From: Mitsuaria sp. WAJ17
Lineage (GTDB): Bacteria > Pseudomonadota > Gammaproteobacteria > Burkholderiales > Burkholderiaceae_C
Reading direction: 5' to 3'
DNA length: 64,000 nt
NCBI RefSeq assembly: GCF_014174515.1
Contig: NZ_JACJUG010000009.1
Location: 62,001-126,000, forward strand
Made by a program: the position numbers and the translations under genes. The notes beneath the pieces are model-generated. The model did no database searches. It saw only the letters and a list, made by a program, of their open reading frames with translations, and had not been told where the DNA came from. Of this stretch, positions 41,291 through 51,027 are shown in pieces; the first letter of the stretch is position 1, and each line of letters opens with the position of its first letter.

Positions 41291-41473
41291 TTAGGGGATT
41301 ACTTTGTTCATGGCTTGATCGCCATCAACCCCCTGGGATTCCTCATCCAGAATGCGCTCACCTTCGCGTTCCAGATCGTCCAATTGGCCACTGTTGATGG
41401 CCCAACCGAACACCCCGACGATCAGCAGCACCAGCACCACCGACATCGGAATCAGCAGGTAGAGAATGTCCAT
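41291..41473 (-). CDS. ccoS: cbb3 oxidase maturation protein CcoS
   Basis: From ATG 41473 (MDILYLLIPMSVVLVLLIVG) a 60-aa protein with one membrane span and the GVFGWAINSGQLDDLE segment typical of CcoS; ATG 41482 gives three extra residues. CcoS is needed for haem b and copper insertion into CcoN. It follows ccoI by about 24 bp. Its last 13 codons contain the FNR box for ccoN. Confidence 0.93.
   Translation of the reverse strand: MDILYLLIPMSVVLVLLIVGVFGWAINSGQLDDLEREGERILDEESQGVDGDQAMNKVIP
41315..41328. promoter_or_regulatory. Exact FNR box inside ccoS, upstream of ccoN
   Basis: TTGATCGCCATCAA is a perfect TTGAT-N4-ATCAA site, centred 68 bp upstream of the ccoN start. It is fully inside the ccoS coding sequence (Val-Asp-Gly-Asp-Gln region). 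Confidence 0.88.
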
Positions 41474-41496
41474 GTCATGCACCCTGCCCCGCGGGG

Positions 41497-43779
41497 TCAG
41501 GTCTTGCTATCCCGCGCGAGGCGCAGGGCGTTAAGAATCACCAGCAGCGAGCTGCTGGCCATGCCGATGCCTGCCGCCCAGGGAGGCAGCCAGCCTGCCA
41601 GGGCAAGCGGGATGCAAGCGGCGTTGTAGAGCGCGGACCAGGCTAGGTTCTGGCGGATCACGCGGCGTGTCCTGAGGGCCAGCGCGCGCATGCGAGCCAG
41701 CTCGGACAGACGCCCCGAGAGCAGCACGGCATCGGCCTGCGTGCGGGCGATCAGGGCGCCCTGCCCCATGGCCACGCTGGCGTCGGCCCGCGCCAGCACC
41801 GGTGCATCGTTGACGCCGTCGCCCAGCATCAGTACTTTGCGGCCCTCCGCCTGCAGGGTCTCGACCCTCGCCAGCTTGCCCTCAGGGCTGGCACCGCCGG
41901 TGGCCTGCGCAATGCCCGCGGCCAGCGCGACGGCCTCGACGCGCTCGGGTCGGTCGCCCGACAGCAGCTCCACGCGCAGGCCCAGGGAGCGCAGCGATTG
42001 CACCGCGTCCACGGCATCCGGCCGCAGGGTCTCCTCGAACTGCAGGGCCAGGCGGACCTCGCCGTTGCAGCTCAGCAGCAGCTGCGCCGACGGCAGCTCC
42101 ACACGCGCTGGGGCCGCCCATCCGGCGGCGCCCAGGCGCCAGCGGCGCCCTTGCACATCAAGGGCCTCCATGCCCTGCCCACGATGCTCGCGCAGCTCAT
42201 GCAGGACCGCGGAGCCTGCCATCGGCGCCCACGCCTCCAGGGCCGCCTTGGCATAGGGATGCAGGGACTGGCCGGCCAGGGCCTGCAGCATCTGCAGCAC
42301 TTCGGCATCCGGCGCCTGGGGCCAGGTCTTGCCCAGGCGCATGCGGTCCTCCGTCAGCGTGCCCGTCTTGTCCATCACCACAGTGTCGACCTGGGCCATG
42401 GTCTCAAGCAGGTCGAGACGGGACAGCAGCACGCCACGCCGCGCCAGCAGGCCCGTGGCCGCCAGCCAGGCCGAGGGCGCAGCCAGCGACAGGGCGCAGG
42501 GGCAGGTGACGATCAGCACAGAGACCGCCACCCACACGGCCCGCGAGGGATCGATCCAGCTCCAGGCCACGGCCGCACCTGCCGCGAGGACCAGCACGCC
42601 CCACAGGAAGGGTCCGGCTGCGCGATCGGCCAGGCGCAGCTGGGCCGGCCGCTGCGTCAACGCGCTGCGCATGAGTCGCACGATGGATTCGTAGCGGGTG
42701 TCCGCCCCGAGGCCGCGCAGCGACATCAGCACGGGCGCCTGCAGGTTCAGGCTGCCTGCCACGACCTCGTCACCCGATGCCTTGCCTACGGGCAGGGACT
42801 CGCCGCTCAGCAGGGATTCATCGGCCGCCGTGACCCCCTCGATCAGCACGCCATCGCCCGGGAAGGCCTGCCCCACCAGCACACGCACCCGGTCGCCCAC
42901 CCGCAGCTCGGAGAGCCCCACCGTCTGGTATTGACCATCCGGCTGCAGGCGCTGCACCAGCTCGGGCAGGCGCTCGCCGGCCAGCTCCAGGGAGCGGGCG
43001 ACTTTGTGCCGCGCGCGCAGCTCCAGGTAGCGACCGCCCAGCAGGAAGCTGACAAACATGGTCAGGGAATCGAAATAGACCTCGTGGCCAAAGAGGCCCG
43101 CCGGGTCGAAGACCGCACCACTGCTGGCCACGAAGGTCACCAGCAGGCCCAGGGCCACTGGCACATCCATGCCCAGGCTGCGGTTGCGGATCTGGCGCCA
43201 GGCAGCGCTGAAGAAGGGGCCGGCCGAGAACAGCATCACCGGCAGGCTCAGCACCCACTCGCCCCACTGCAGCAGATTGCGCTGGTCGGGCGCCATGTCC
43301 CCAGGGCCGGCCACGTAGATGGGCGTGGCCAGCATCATCACCTGCATCATCAGGAAGCTGGCCACGAAAAGGCGCCACAGGGCCTGCCGGTGCTCCTTCT
43401 CGCGCAGTTGGCGAGCGGGCGCGGCGAGATCAGGCACTGCGCCATAGCCGGTGCGCTCGATGGCGGCGATCAGGCGCGAGACCTGCGTGCGGGCCGGGTC
43501 CCAGGTCAGTTGCAGGCGCTCAGCGGCGCTGTTCACGTGCGCCTCCTGCACGCCAGGTTGGGCCATCAGGGCACGTTCGATGATGCCGGCGCAGGCAGCG
43601 CAGTGCATGCCCGCCAGTTGCAGCTGGGACCGCCCCAGGCGGCGACCGCCGTGGTCCAGCCACTCGGTATAACGATCCAGCTGCGCTGCGTCATCGCAGG
43701 CAGCCGCCGGCGCAAGGGGCGCAGAAGCAGCCGCACCTTCCGGCGAGGGCAATGCGGCGGCGATCGGCATGGCGCTCAT
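41497..43779 (-). CDS. ccoI: Copper P-type ATPase CcoI (FixI)
   Basis: From ATG 43779 (MSAMPIAAALPSPEG) the protein has 760 aa. It has an N-terminal metal domain (GMHCAACAGIIERAL), the CPC motif in span 6 (VTCPCALSLAAPSAW), the phosphorylation site DKTGTLTED and the GDGVNDAPVLARADASVAMG hinge. It exports copper to the periplasm for cbb3 oxidase assembly. The frame to 43815 adds 12 unlikely residues. A putative FNR box lies about 98 bp upstream. Confidence 0.95.
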   Translation of the reverse strand: MSAMPIAAALPSPEGAAASAPLAPAAACDDAAQLDRYTEWLDHGGRRLGRSQLQLAGMHCAACAGIIERALMAQPGVQEAHVNSAAERLQLTWDPARTQVSRLIAAIERTGYGAVPDLAAPARQLREKEHRQALWRLFVASFLMMQVMMLATPIYVAGPGDMAPDQRNLLQWGEWVLSLPVMLFSAGPFFSAAWRQIRNRSLGMDVPVALGLLVTFVASSGAVFDPAGLFGHEVYFDSLTMFVSFLLGGRYLELRARHKVARSLELAGERLPELVQRLQPDGQYQTVGLSELRVGDRVRVLVGQAFPGDGVLIEGVTAADESLLSGESLPVGKASGDEVVAGSLNLQAPVLMSLRGLGADTRYESIVRLMRSALTQRPAQLRLADRAAGPFLWGVLVLAAGAAVAWSWIDPSRAVWVAVSVLIVTCPCALSLAAPSAWLAATGLLARRGVLLSRLDLLETMAQVDTVVMDKTGTLTEDRMRLGKTWPQAPDAEVLQMLQALAGQSLHPYAKAALEAWAPMAGSAVLHELREHRGQGMEALDVQGRRWRLGAAGWAAPARVELPSAQLLLSCNGEVRLALQFEETLRPDAVDAVQSLRSLGLRVELLSGDRPERVEAVALAAGIAQATGGASPEGKLARVETLQAEGRKVLMLGDGVNDAPVLARADASVAMGQGALIARTQADAVLLSGRLSELARMRALALRTRRVIRQNLAWSALYNAACIPLALAGWLPPWAAGIGMASSSLLVILNALRLARDSKT

Positions 43780-43870
43780 GGGCGGCGGATGTCCTGCTCT
43801 GGGCTTGTAGGGCACGGACTCCGGCGGAATCCGTCAGGCCCCCAATCTAGCCAAACCAGCCAAGGTGGAC

Positions 43871-43884
43871 ATGACTTATATCAA
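43871..43884. promoter_or_regulatory. FNR-like box upstream of ccoI
   Basis: ATGACTTATATCAA (minus strand TTGATATAAGTCAT) matches TTGAT-N4-ATCAA at eight of ten arm bases. It lies in the 188-bp gap between ccoI and the sensor kinase gene. Confidence 0.55.
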
Positions 43885-43967
43885 GCCGACCGATGGATTC
43901 CTCACGAACGCCACAGTGGTCCCCGCCAGGGACTGGCCGCATTGCGTACAGCCGGCCGTCTCGCCCA

Positions 43968-45416
43968 TCAGACCAGGGGCAGGCGCCAAACCAGCTCCAA
44001 GCCCGGGAACTCCGGCCGGCTGCGCACCTCCCAGCGTCCGCCCAGGCGTCGGATGATGTCGTGGGCGATGGCCAGGCCCAAGCCTGTGCCATCCTGGGTT
44101 TGCACATCAGCCCGCTCGCCTCGCCAGAAGGCTTGACCCAGGCGGGGCAGGTCCGCCGCAGCCACGCCGGGCCCATCGTCGCTGATGCGGATACAGGCCC
44201 AGCCGTCCTCTGCCTGCAGGTGCACGCGGATGTGACGCCCGCCGTAGCGCAGGGCGTTGTCCAGCGCATTGCTGATGGCCTCGCTGAGCCACAGGGCATG
44301 GGCCCGCGCCTCCAGCGGCCGCTCCGGCGGCTCCTCCAGCTGCAGCTGGATCTCGCTGCCGCGCCGCACGGCCTCCAGCGCCATGGGCTCCACCGCCTCA
44401 TGGATCAGCGGGCCCAGGGCCATGGGCTCCACGCCCTGCAGCTGCATCAGTGCGGCCTCTGCGCGGGCCAGGGTCAGCAGCTGGGCGATCAGCTTGCCCA
44501 TGCGCTCGCTGGACTGCTGCAACCCTTCCAGCAGCGGGCCGGTCCGGCCGGCAGGCACGCCGCCCTGGCTGCCCAGCTCCGCGGCCAGCTCCTGGCTCAG
44601 CACGCGCAGGCCGGCAACCGGCGTGCGCAGCTGGTGGGCCGCATCTGCCACAAAGCGGCGCTGCAGGGCCACGGATTCCTCCACATTGGCCAGCAGGCTG
44701 TTGATACGCTCGATCAGGGGCAGCACCTCGGCCGGCACACCCTGCACGGCCAGCGGCCGCCAGTCGCTGGGCTCGCGGCCCGCGACCTCGGCCGCCACCG
44801 CGCGCAGAGGCGCCACGCCACGCCGGATGCCCCAGGCCAGCAGAGACAGGGTCAACAGGCCCAGGCCCAGGGTCGGCACGGCCATCACCGTCAGCACGTC
44901 CAGGACCAGGCGCTGACGCTTGTGAAGGGTCTCGACCACGATGATGCTGACATGCCGGTCCAGCATAGGCGAGGCGATCGAGAACAGCGCGCCGCGCACG
45001 GCCTCCTCCCCCATGCGGGCGTTGTAGAGCAGGGGTCGCTCGAAGGCCCGGCGCGAGACACGCTGCCGCGGCGCCGGTACCGCGGCATCGCCGGCCAGCA
45101 CACGGCCCTGCTCGTCCAGCATGGCGTAGTTGCTGAGCTCGGTCTGGTCCCAGGTCAGCAGCTCAAAGTACTGCCGGCTGACGTCCAGCAGCGGACCGCG
45201 GTCGGTCCAGACCACCTTGCCCGCCAGCGCGGTCGCCGAGTCCTGCAGGCCGCGGTCGAATGCGGCATCACCGGCCACCACAGCCAGCTCATAGGCCCCG
45301 AACGCGGCCACAGCCAGGCCCAGGGACCAGATCCAGGCCAGCGGCCTCAGCAGTTGGGCCCGCAGGCTGCGGGCGCGGCGAGGGCCGGCGGGCGGCACGG
45401 CGCTGTCAGGCGTCGA
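43968..45416 (-). CDS. Sensor histidine kinase, TctE/QseC-like
   Basis: From GTG 45416, 482 aa; the response regulator stop overlaps this start. It has two membrane spans (around AWIWSLGLAVAAFGAYELAV and VLTVMAVPTLGLGLLTLSLL) enclosing a periplasmic domain, a HAMP-like linker, an H-box (FVADAAHQLRTPVAGL), an N-box (ISNALDNALRY) and G-boxes (SDDGPGVA, GTGLGLAIAHD). It pairs with the regulator encoded just upstream. The family includes tricarboxylate and quorum or metal sensors; the stimulus is unknown. The frame to 45467 has no better start. Confidence 0.9.
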   Translation of the reverse strand, partial: STPDSAVPPAGPRRARSLRAQLLRPLAWIWSLGLAVAAFGAYELAVVAGDAAFDRGLQDSATALAGKVVWTDRGPLLDVSRQYFELLTWDQTELSNYAMLDEQGRVLAGDAAVPAPRQRVSRRAFERPLLYNARMGEEAVRGALFSIASPMLDRHVSIIVVETLHKRQRLVLDVLTVMAVPTLGLGLLTLSLLAWGIRRGVAPLRAVAAEVAGREPSDWRPLAVQGVPAEVLPLIERINSLLANVEESVALQRRFVADAAHQLRTPVAGLRVLSQELAAELGSQGGVPAGRTGPLLEGLQQSSERMGKLIAQLLTLARAEAALMQLQGVEPMALGPLIHEAVEPMALEAVRRGSEIQLQLEEPPERPLEARAHALWLSEAISNALDNALRYGGRHIRVHLQAEDGWACIRISDDGPGVAAADLPRLGQAFWRGERADVQTQDGTGLGLAIAHDIIRRLGGRWEVRSRPEFPGLELVWRLPLV

Positions 45417-46101
45417 CACCGACCGTCTCGCCCGGCTGCACCTGGTCCATGGCATAGCCAAAGCCACGCACGGTGCGGATCACCACGCCCAGCTCCGCGA
45501 AACGCTTGCGCAGGCGGCAGACGTAGACCTCCACCGAGTTCTCGCTGAAGTCCGCCTCCCAGCTGGAGAGCCGCGCCACGATGGCATCCTTGCTGACCAC
45601 GCGGCCGGGGCGCTGCATGAGCATCTCGGTCAGGGCGTACTCGCGGGGGCTCAGGCGCACAATCTCGCCCTTGTGGCTCAGCTCCTTGTGGGCCAGGTCC
45701 AGGCTCAGGGCGCCCAGGACCAGGCAGTCGCTGGTGCGGCCCTCGGCGCGGCGCTTGAGTGCGCGCAGCCGCGCGACCAGCTCGCTGAGGTCGAAGGGCT
45801 TGACGAGGTAGTCGTCCGCGCCGGCATTGAGCCCGCTGACGCGGTCCGCCAGCTCATCGCGCGCGGTCAGCAGCAGCACAGGCAGCTTCAGGCCCTGGCC
45901 CCGCCATTCGCGCAGCACGCTCATGCCATCAACACCGGGCAGGCCCAGGTCCAGCACGGCCAGGTCGAACTGGGTCATCAGGCCCGGCGCCAGCGCGGCC
46001 CGGCCGTCCTGCAGCAGGTCCACCTGCCAGCCCTCGCGCTCCAGGGCTCGGGCCACGCCCAGGCCCAGGGCGGCATCGTCTTCGACCAGGAGCACTCGCA
46101 T
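45406..46101 (-). CDS. OmpR-family response regulator, TctD/QseB-like
   Basis: A 231-aa protein with a receiver domain (acidic pair in LLVEDDAALG, phospho-acceptor Asp in FDLAVLDLGLPGVDGMS, LLTARDE and Lys in LVKPFD) and a C-terminal winged helix (LSPREYALTEMLMQRPGRVV, VYVCRLRKRF). It is translationally coupled to the sensor kinase, which follows with an 11-bp overlap. Targets cannot be read from the sequence; the cbb3 cluster downstream has its own FNR boxes, so no link is assumed. Confidence 0.92.
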   Translation of the reverse strand: MRVLLVEDDAALGLGVARALEREGWQVDLLQDGRAALAPGLMTQFDLAVLDLGLPGVDGMSVLREWRGQGLKLPVLLLTARDELADRVSGLNAGADDYLVKPFDLSELVARLRALKRRAEGRTSDCLVLGALSLDLAHKELSHKGEIVRLSPREYALTEMLMQRPGRVVSKDAIVARLSSWEADFSENSVEVYVCRLRKRFAELGVVIRTVRGFGYAMDQVQPGETVGVDA

Positions 46102-46153
46102 GGCACACCACTAACTGCAGGAGGGAGCCCCGGATTGTGCCGCCAGTGCGGGC

Positions 46154-46183
46154 AAAAAAAGACCGGCTCGGGGGCCGGTCTTT
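46154..46183 (-). terminator. sodB intrinsic terminator
   Basis: AAAGACCGGC / GCCGGTCTTT 10-bp stem with a six-base loop and a T7 run on the minus strand, 30 bp after the sodB stop. Confidence 0.9.
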
Positions 46184-46212
46184 CACTGAGACGGCGATGA
46201 CGCCGCCCGGGC

Positions 46213-46794
46213 TCAGGCGAAGTTGGCCTGAGCGAATTCCCAGTTGACCAGGTTGGACAGGAAGGTCTCGACGAACTTCTGGCGCAGGTTACGGTAGTCG
46301 ATGTAGTAGGCGTGCTCCCACACATCGACAGTCAGCAGAGCCTTGTCGGAGGTGGTCAGCGGCGTGCCGGCGGCACCGGTGTTGACGATGTCCACACTGC
46401 CATCCGCCTTCTTGACCAGCCAGGTCCAGCCGGAACCGAAGTTGCCCACGGCGCTCTTGACGAAGGCTTCCTTGAAGGCGTCGTAGCTGCCCCACTTGGC
46501 GTTGATGGCATCAGCCAGCGCACCAGTGGGGGCGCCGCCGCCTTGGGGCTTCATGCAGTTCCAGAAGAAGGTGTGGTTCCAGATCTGGGCGGCGTTGTTG
46601 TAGATACCGCCGCTGGAGGTCTTGACGATCTCTTCCAGCGTCTTGGTCTCGAACTCGGTGCCCTTCTGCAGGTTGTTCAGGTTCACCACATAGGCGTTGT
46701 GGTGCTTGCCATGGTGGAACTCCAGCGTCTCGGCGCTGTAGTGGGGTGCCAGGGCGTCCTTGGCATAGGGCAAGGCGGGCAGGGTGTGTTCCAT
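46213..46794 (-). CDS. sodB: Superoxide dismutase, Fe/Mn type
   Basis: A 193-aa enzyme from ATG 46794 ([20 protein letters not shown]). Metal ligands are His near the N-terminus ([12 protein letters not shown] region), His in [12 protein letters not shown], and the [13 protein letters not shown] signature Asp and His. The Gly/Gln pattern near [13 protein letters not shown] is typical of the iron-type cytosolic enzyme. It detoxifies superoxide. It is monocistronic, with its own terminator; the frame to 46869 is a shadow extension. Confidence 0.95.
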   Translation of the reverse strand: MEHTLPALPYAKDALAPHYSAETLEFHHGKHHNAYVVNLNNLQKGTEFETKTLEEIVKTSSGGIYNNAAQIWNHTFFWNCMKPQGGGAPTGALADAINAKWGSYDAFKEAFVKSAVGNFGSGWTWLVKKADGSVDIVNTGAAGTPLTTSDKALLTVDVWEHAYYIDYRNLRQKFVETFLSNLVNWEFAQANFA

Positions 46795-46950
46795 GGTGAG
46801 TCCTCTCGTTGTCGGTGAAGGAAGGGGCCGCGGCCCACCGGGGAGCCAGGGCCCGCTGGATGTGGACAAGGGCGCATGGCCACTTGCGGTGCCGAAGCAT
46901 TGTAGGCAGAGCCTGCAAAACCCTCGGCAATCCAGGCGCTTTGATCTGCC

Positions 46951-48300
46951 TCAGTCTTTGGTGGCTTTGCGACGGCGCTTGACAGGGGGCGGTGATCCTC
47001 CGGCATTGCCGGACCTCGCCAGGGACAGCACCTCCAGCGACGCTTCGCCATCCGCCAGCACGGCGCGCAGCTGCTGGCCGGCCTGCAGCTGGTCCACGGT
47101 TGTGAGCGCCCTGCCCTGGCCGTCGTCCAGCCAGGCATAGCCGCGGGCCAGCACCTGCCTCGGATCCAACGCTGCCAGGCGCGCGGCCAGGCCGTCCAGG
47201 TGCTGCTGACTGCCGCGCAGCAGCTGGGGCGCCGCAGCGCGGTGGCGCTGCGCCAAGTGCGCCAGGCGCTGAGACTGCAGGCTCTCCCAACGAGGCAAGA
47301 CCTGACCCCAGCGCTGCGCCAGCAGGACCACCCGGCGCCGCTGGCGAGCCAGCCCCTCGGCAGGGCGCGCCAGACGCAGGGCGACGCGGTCCAGGCGCTG
47401 GGCCGCTGTGTCCAGCTCCCGCCGGACCCGGCGCTGCAGCACCTGTTTCAGGTGGGCCAACTGCCCCAGGCACTCCTGGCGCGAGGGCGCGGCAAGCTCG
47501 GCCGCGGCCGTCGGCGTAGGCGCGCGCAGGTCGGCGGCCAGGTCGGCCAGGGTGATGTCAGTCTCGTGGCCAATGCCCGCGATGATGGGCAGCTCGCTGG
47601 CCACGATGGCGCGCACCAGGCGCTCGTCATTGAATGCCCAGAGGTCCTCCAGCGAGCCTCCACCGCGGCACAGGATGAGCAGCTCGGCATCCCGCCGGAC
47701 ATTGGCCTGAGCCAGGGCCGCCATCACGCTGGCCGGCGCGTCGGCACCCTGGACGAGACTGGGGTAGACGAAGACCTCAACCTGCGGCGCCCGTCGCGCC
47801 AGCGCCGTCAGTACGTCATGCAGGGCCGCCCCGGCGGTCGAGGTGATCACGCCGATGCGACTGGGATAGGCCGGCAGCTCGCGCTTGCGTGCGGCGTCAA
47901 ACAGCCCCTCCCCTTCGAGCCGGGCTTTGAGCCGCAGGAACTGCTCGTAGAGCGCGCCCGCGCCCGCACGGCACATGGCCTCGGCCACGAACTGCAGGTC
48001 GCCGCGGGGCTCATAAAGGGCCACGCGCCCGCGAATCTGCACCCGCTGACCGTCCGCCGGCAGGAAGTCCAGCATGGCAGCCGTGCGCCGGAACAGCGCG
48101 CAGCGCAGCAGCGCATTGCCGCCATCGGCATCCTTGAGACTGAAGTAGCAGTGGCCGCTGGCTGCGCGGGTGAAGCCCGAGAGTTCCCCCTCCACGGTGA
48201 CACTGCTGAAGCGGCTGGAGAGGCTGTCCGCGATGGCCCGTACCAGGCCGCCCACCGTCCACGTCATCCGTGTCGATGCGGGTTTGAAGCCCTCATCCAT
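46951..48300 (-). CDS. xseA: Exodeoxyribonuclease VII large subunit
   Basis: From ATG 48300 (MDEGFKPASTRMTWTVGGLV), 449 aa. The N-terminal OB fold (VTVEGELSGFTRAASGHCYF) binds DNA; the core has RIGVITSTAGAALHDVLTAL, the ILCRGGGSLEDLWAFNDERL motif and PIIAGIGHETDITLADLAAD. A long coiled coil binds the small subunit XseB. It degrades single-stranded DNA in repair. Two in-frame starts upstream and downstream exist, so the N-terminus is uncertain by about 16 residues. Confidence 0.93.
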   Translation of the reverse strand: MDEGFKPASTRMTWTVGGLVRAIADSLSSRFSSVTVEGELSGFTRAASGHCYFSLKDADGGNALLRCALFRRTAAMLDFLPADGQRVQIRGRVALYEPRGDLQFVAEAMCRAGAGALYEQFLRLKARLEGEGLFDAARKRELPAYPSRIGVITSTAGAALHDVLTALARRAPQVEVFVYPSLVQGADAPASVMAALAQANVRRDAELLILCRGGGSLEDLWAFNDERLVRAIVASELPIIAGIGHETDITLADLAADLRAPTPTAAAELAAPSRQECLGQLAHLKQVLQRRVRRELDTAAQRLDRVALRLARPAEGLARQRRRVVLLAQRWGQVLPRWESLQSQRLAHLAQRHRAAAPQLLRGSQQHLDGLAARLAALDPRQVLARGYAWLDDGQGRALTTVDQLQAGQQLRAVLADGEASLEVLSLARSGNAGGSPPPVKRRRKATKD

Positions 48301-48687
48301 GCGCCAGCCCAATATCCATGCGGGTCCAGAACTCCACAGCCGCGCCAATCAAGGCTTTGCGGACCATTCGCCTTGTCATGCCTGCGTCACAGACACATAA
48401 ACGCTTGTTTTTCAAGACCTTTTTCCTGCCCAAAAATGCGGCAATCTGAGCCAAACCTCGATTTGACGGGCTCTGCCGCCGTCGGATGACAGTTTGCCCA
48501 CAAAGTTATCCACAGGCTCGGTGGATGACTTGCCTGCCCCCCGGCCCGGAACCGCCGCCGCGCTGCCCCGCCTGTGCGAGGGACTCACGTCTACTTGCAA
48601 ACCAGGGTCCGGGCGGGGTGGCTTCGCGCCATAATCCCGCGCGCAGCCTCGCTGCTGCAGACCTGCGAAACCGTCGAGGGGTAGCCT
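48301..48687. other. Divergent intergenic region xseA / exbB-like
   Basis: 387 bp without a gene. I see a TTGACG hexamer at 48463-48468 but no convincing -10 at the right distance. No repeat or hairpin stands out. Confidence 0.5.
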
Positions 48688-49317
48688 TTGTTTTCGATCA
48701 TACAAGCCGCTGGCTGGCCAATCTGGCCCTTGCTTCTGTGTTCCATCATCGCCATGGCCCTGATCATCGAGCGCCTGGCCAGCCTGCGGCCGCAGCGCAT
48801 CGCGCCGCCCAAGTTGGTCGAGGAAGTGATCGCCGTCACCCAGCAACAGATCCCGCCTGCTGACGTCGTCAACAAGCTGGCCGAGAGCTCCCTGCTGGGC
48901 CAAGTGCTGGCCACCGGCCTGCGCGCCAATGTGCTGGAGCCCCGCATCCCCGAGACCAAGCTACGCCTGACCTTCGAGCTGGCCGGCCGCGGCGCCATCC
49001 ACCAGTTGGAGCGCTACCTCAACACCCTGGGCACCATCGCGACGGCAGCGCCGCTGCTGGGCCTGCTGGGCACCGTGGTGGGCATGATTGAGATCTTCGG
49101 CAGCCAGGGCCCCAGCGGCAACAACCCGGCCCAACTGGCCCACGGCATCTCCATCGCGCTGTACAACACGGCCTTCGGCCTGATCATCGCCATCCCCGCG
49201 CTGATGTTCTACCGCTACTTCCGCGGCCGCATCGAGGCCTATGTACTGGAGATGGAGGAGTCCTGTGACGCGCTGCTGAGCCACCTGATGCGCATCTCAC
49301 AGGGCGGCTCGCGATGA
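48688..49317 (+). CDS. exbB: ExbB/TolQ-type proton channel protein
   Basis: A 209-aa inner membrane protein that starts at TTG 48688 with a GAGGGG ribosome binding site. It has three spans (WPLLLCSIIAMALIIERLA, TAAPLLGLLGTVVGMIEIFG, LIIAIPALMFYRYF) and the MotA/TolQ/ExbB core LLGTVVGMIEIF. With the ExbD encoded next (four-base overlap) it turns proton motive force into energy for outer membrane transport. The pair stands in front of lpxK, a common arrangement in betaproteobacteria. Confidence 0.92.
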   Translation: MFSIIQAAGWPIWPLLLCSIIAMALIIERLASLRPQRIAPPKLVEEVIAVTQQQIPPADVVNKLAESSLLGQVLATGLRANVLEPRIPETKLRLTFELAGRGAIHQLERYLNTLGTIATAAPLLGLLGTVVGMIEIFGSQGPSGNNPAQLAHGISIALYNTAFGLIIAIPALMFYRYFRGRIEAYVLEMEESCDALLSHLMRISQGGSR

Positions 49318-49745
49318 AGTTCCGCCAGCGTCAGGGCGAAGAGCCCGAGATCAACCTGATCCCCTTCATCGATGTGCTGCTGGTGATCCTGATCTTCCTG
49401 ATGCTGTCCACCAGCTACTCGAAGTTCACCGAGCTACAGATCACCCTGCCCACAGCCAGCGCCGACCAACTGAAGGACCGGCCCAAGGAAATCATCGTGG
49501 CGGTCTCCGCCGACGGGCACTACGCCATCAACCGCCAAGTGGTGGAAGGCCGCTCGGTGGAGATGCTGGCGGCCGCCCTGGCGCAGGCCGCCCAAGGCAG
49601 CGAGGGCATCGATCCAGAGACCACCATCACCGTGTCCGCTGATGCCGCCGCGGCGCACCAGTCAGTGATGAACGTGATGGACGCGGCCCGTCGCGTGGGC
49701 CTGGCCCGCCTGACCTTTGCAGCCCAGGGCCCGGGCAGCCCCTGA
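49314..49745 (+). CDS. exbD: ExbD/TolR-type protein
   Basis: A 143-aa protein with an N-terminal span (INLIPFIDVLLVILIFLMLS), carrying the conserved membrane Asp of the family, and a periplasmic domain ending GLARLTFAAQ. It couples to ExbB. The ATG overlaps the exbB stop (ATGA). It differs from the two ExbDs of the tonB operon at 55 kb, so the genome has at least two ExbBD systems. Confidence 0.92.
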   Translation: MKFRQRQGEEPEINLIPFIDVLLVILIFLMLSTSYSKFTELQITLPTASADQLKDRPKEIIVAVSADGHYAINRQVVEGRSVEMLAAALAQAAQGSEGIDPETTITVSADAAAAHQSVMNVMDAARRVGLARLTFAAQGPGSP

Positions 49746-49783
49746 GCGCCCCCGATGCTCGCCCTCATCGCGCCGGGCTCGTC

Positions 49784-50815
49784 ATGAGCTGGCAGGACCG
49801 CCTGCAGCGTGCCTGGACGAGCAACGACGCGCTGGCCCAGGCCCTGCGCCCCTTTGGCGCCCTGCATGCGGCCTTGCTGCGCCTGCGGGTCTGGACCTAC
49901 CGCGCCGGGCTCAAGAAGAGCCTGCCCCTGCCCTGCCCCGTCATCGTCGTGGGCAACTGGATCGTCGGTGGCGCCGGCAAGACACCAGCCACCCTGGCTC
50001 TGCTGGATGTTCTCGGAAAACAGGGCTGGCGCGCGGGCGTGGTGTCGCGAGGCTATGGTCGGCGCGATGACAGCCGGACGCTGCTCGTCCAGCCCGACAG
50101 CGCGGCCGCCGAGGTGGGCGATGAACCCCTGCTCATCCACCTGCGCGGCCGCTGCCCCGTGGCCGTGGGCCGGGACCGCATTGCCGCCGCACAGGCCCTG
50201 CTGGCGGCATACCCTGCGCTGGACCTCATCGTGGCCGACGATGGCCTGCAGCACTGGCGCCTGCCCCGCCAGCTGAGCATCGTGGTGATCGACGACCGTG
50301 GGCTGGGCAATGGCCGCCTGCTGCCGGCCGGCCCGCTGCGTCAGGCCGGTCCGCTCCCCGCCCCGCCCGGCAGCCGGGACGACACCCTGCTGCTCTACAG
50401 CGGCGGCAAGCCCAGCACGCCACTGCCGGGCTATGTGGGCACCCGCCGCCTGGCTGGAGCCGTTCGACTGCAGGAGTGGTGGCAGGGCCAGCCGGCCCGC
50501 CCCGAGGCGCTGACGGCCCTGCGGGGCCGCCCGGTGCTGGCGGCGGCAGGCCTGGCCCGCCCCCAGGCTTTCTTCGACATGCTGACTGCGCAAGGCCTGG
50601 ACATTCGCCCCCTACCCTTGCCGGACCATCATGACTTCACCACGCTGCCCTGGCCCGCGGACTGCATCGAGTTGCTGCTGACGGAAAAGGACGCCGTCAA
50701 GCTCCCCCCCTCCCGCGTGGGTCAAACCCAGGTGTGGGTGGTGGCGCTAGACTTCAGGCCCGAATTTGCTTTCGAGCAGGCCCTGTGCGACCGCGTGCAG
50801 GCCCTGCTCCGCTGA
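49784..50815 (+). CDS. lpxK: Tetraacyldisaccharide 4'-kinase
   Basis: A 343-aa enzyme that phosphorylates the lipid A precursor at the 4' position. The Walker A motif is in [17 protein letters not shown]; family segments are [49 protein letters not shown] and [11 protein letters not shown]. An N-terminal helix anchors it in the membrane. It lies 38 bp after exbD. Confidence 0.96.
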   Translation: MSWQDRLQRAWTSNDALAQALRPFGALHAALLRLRVWTYRAGLKKSLPLPCPVIVVGNWIVGGAGKTPATLALLDVLGKQGWRAGVVSRGYGRRDDSRTLLVQPDSAAAEVGDEPLLIHLRGRCPVAVGRDRIAAAQALLAAYPALDLIVADDGLQHWRLPRQLSIVVIDDRGLGNGRLLPAGPLRQAGPLPAPPGSRDDTLLLYSGGKPSTPLPGYVGTRRLAGAVRLQEWWQGQPARPEALTALRGRPVLAAAGLARPQAFFDMLTAQGLDIRPLPLPDHHDFTTLPWPADCIELLLTEKDAVKLPPSRVGQTQVWVVALDFRPEFAFEQALCDRVQALLR

Positions 50816-50817
50816 AC

Positions 50818-51027
50818 ATGGACACGCGACTGCTGGAGATGCTGGTCTGCCCGATCTGCAAGGGCCCCCTGGAACACCTGCGCGAGGACAGCCGGCGAGA
50901 GCTGGTCTGCCATGCCGACCGCTTGGCCTTTCCCATCCGTGACGGCATCCCTGTGATGCTGGAGAACGAGGCCCGCCCCCTGGACGCCGCCCCGGCCGAC
51001 AGCGCCCAGCCAGCCGAGCCGGCATGA
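50818..51027 (+). CDS. Trm112-family small zinc-ribbon-like protein
   Basis: A 69-aa protein starting [20 protein letters not shown]. The CPIC motif, the [20 protein letters not shown] segment and the length identify the Trm112/UPF0434 (YcaR-like) family that regularly sits between lpxK and kdsB. The protein starts three bases after the lpxK stop and overlaps kdsB by four bases. Its exact role in bacteria is not established. Confidence 0.92.
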   Translation: MDTRLLEMLVCPICKGPLEHLREDSRRELVCHADRLAFPIRDGIPVMLENEARPLDAAPADSAQPAEPA

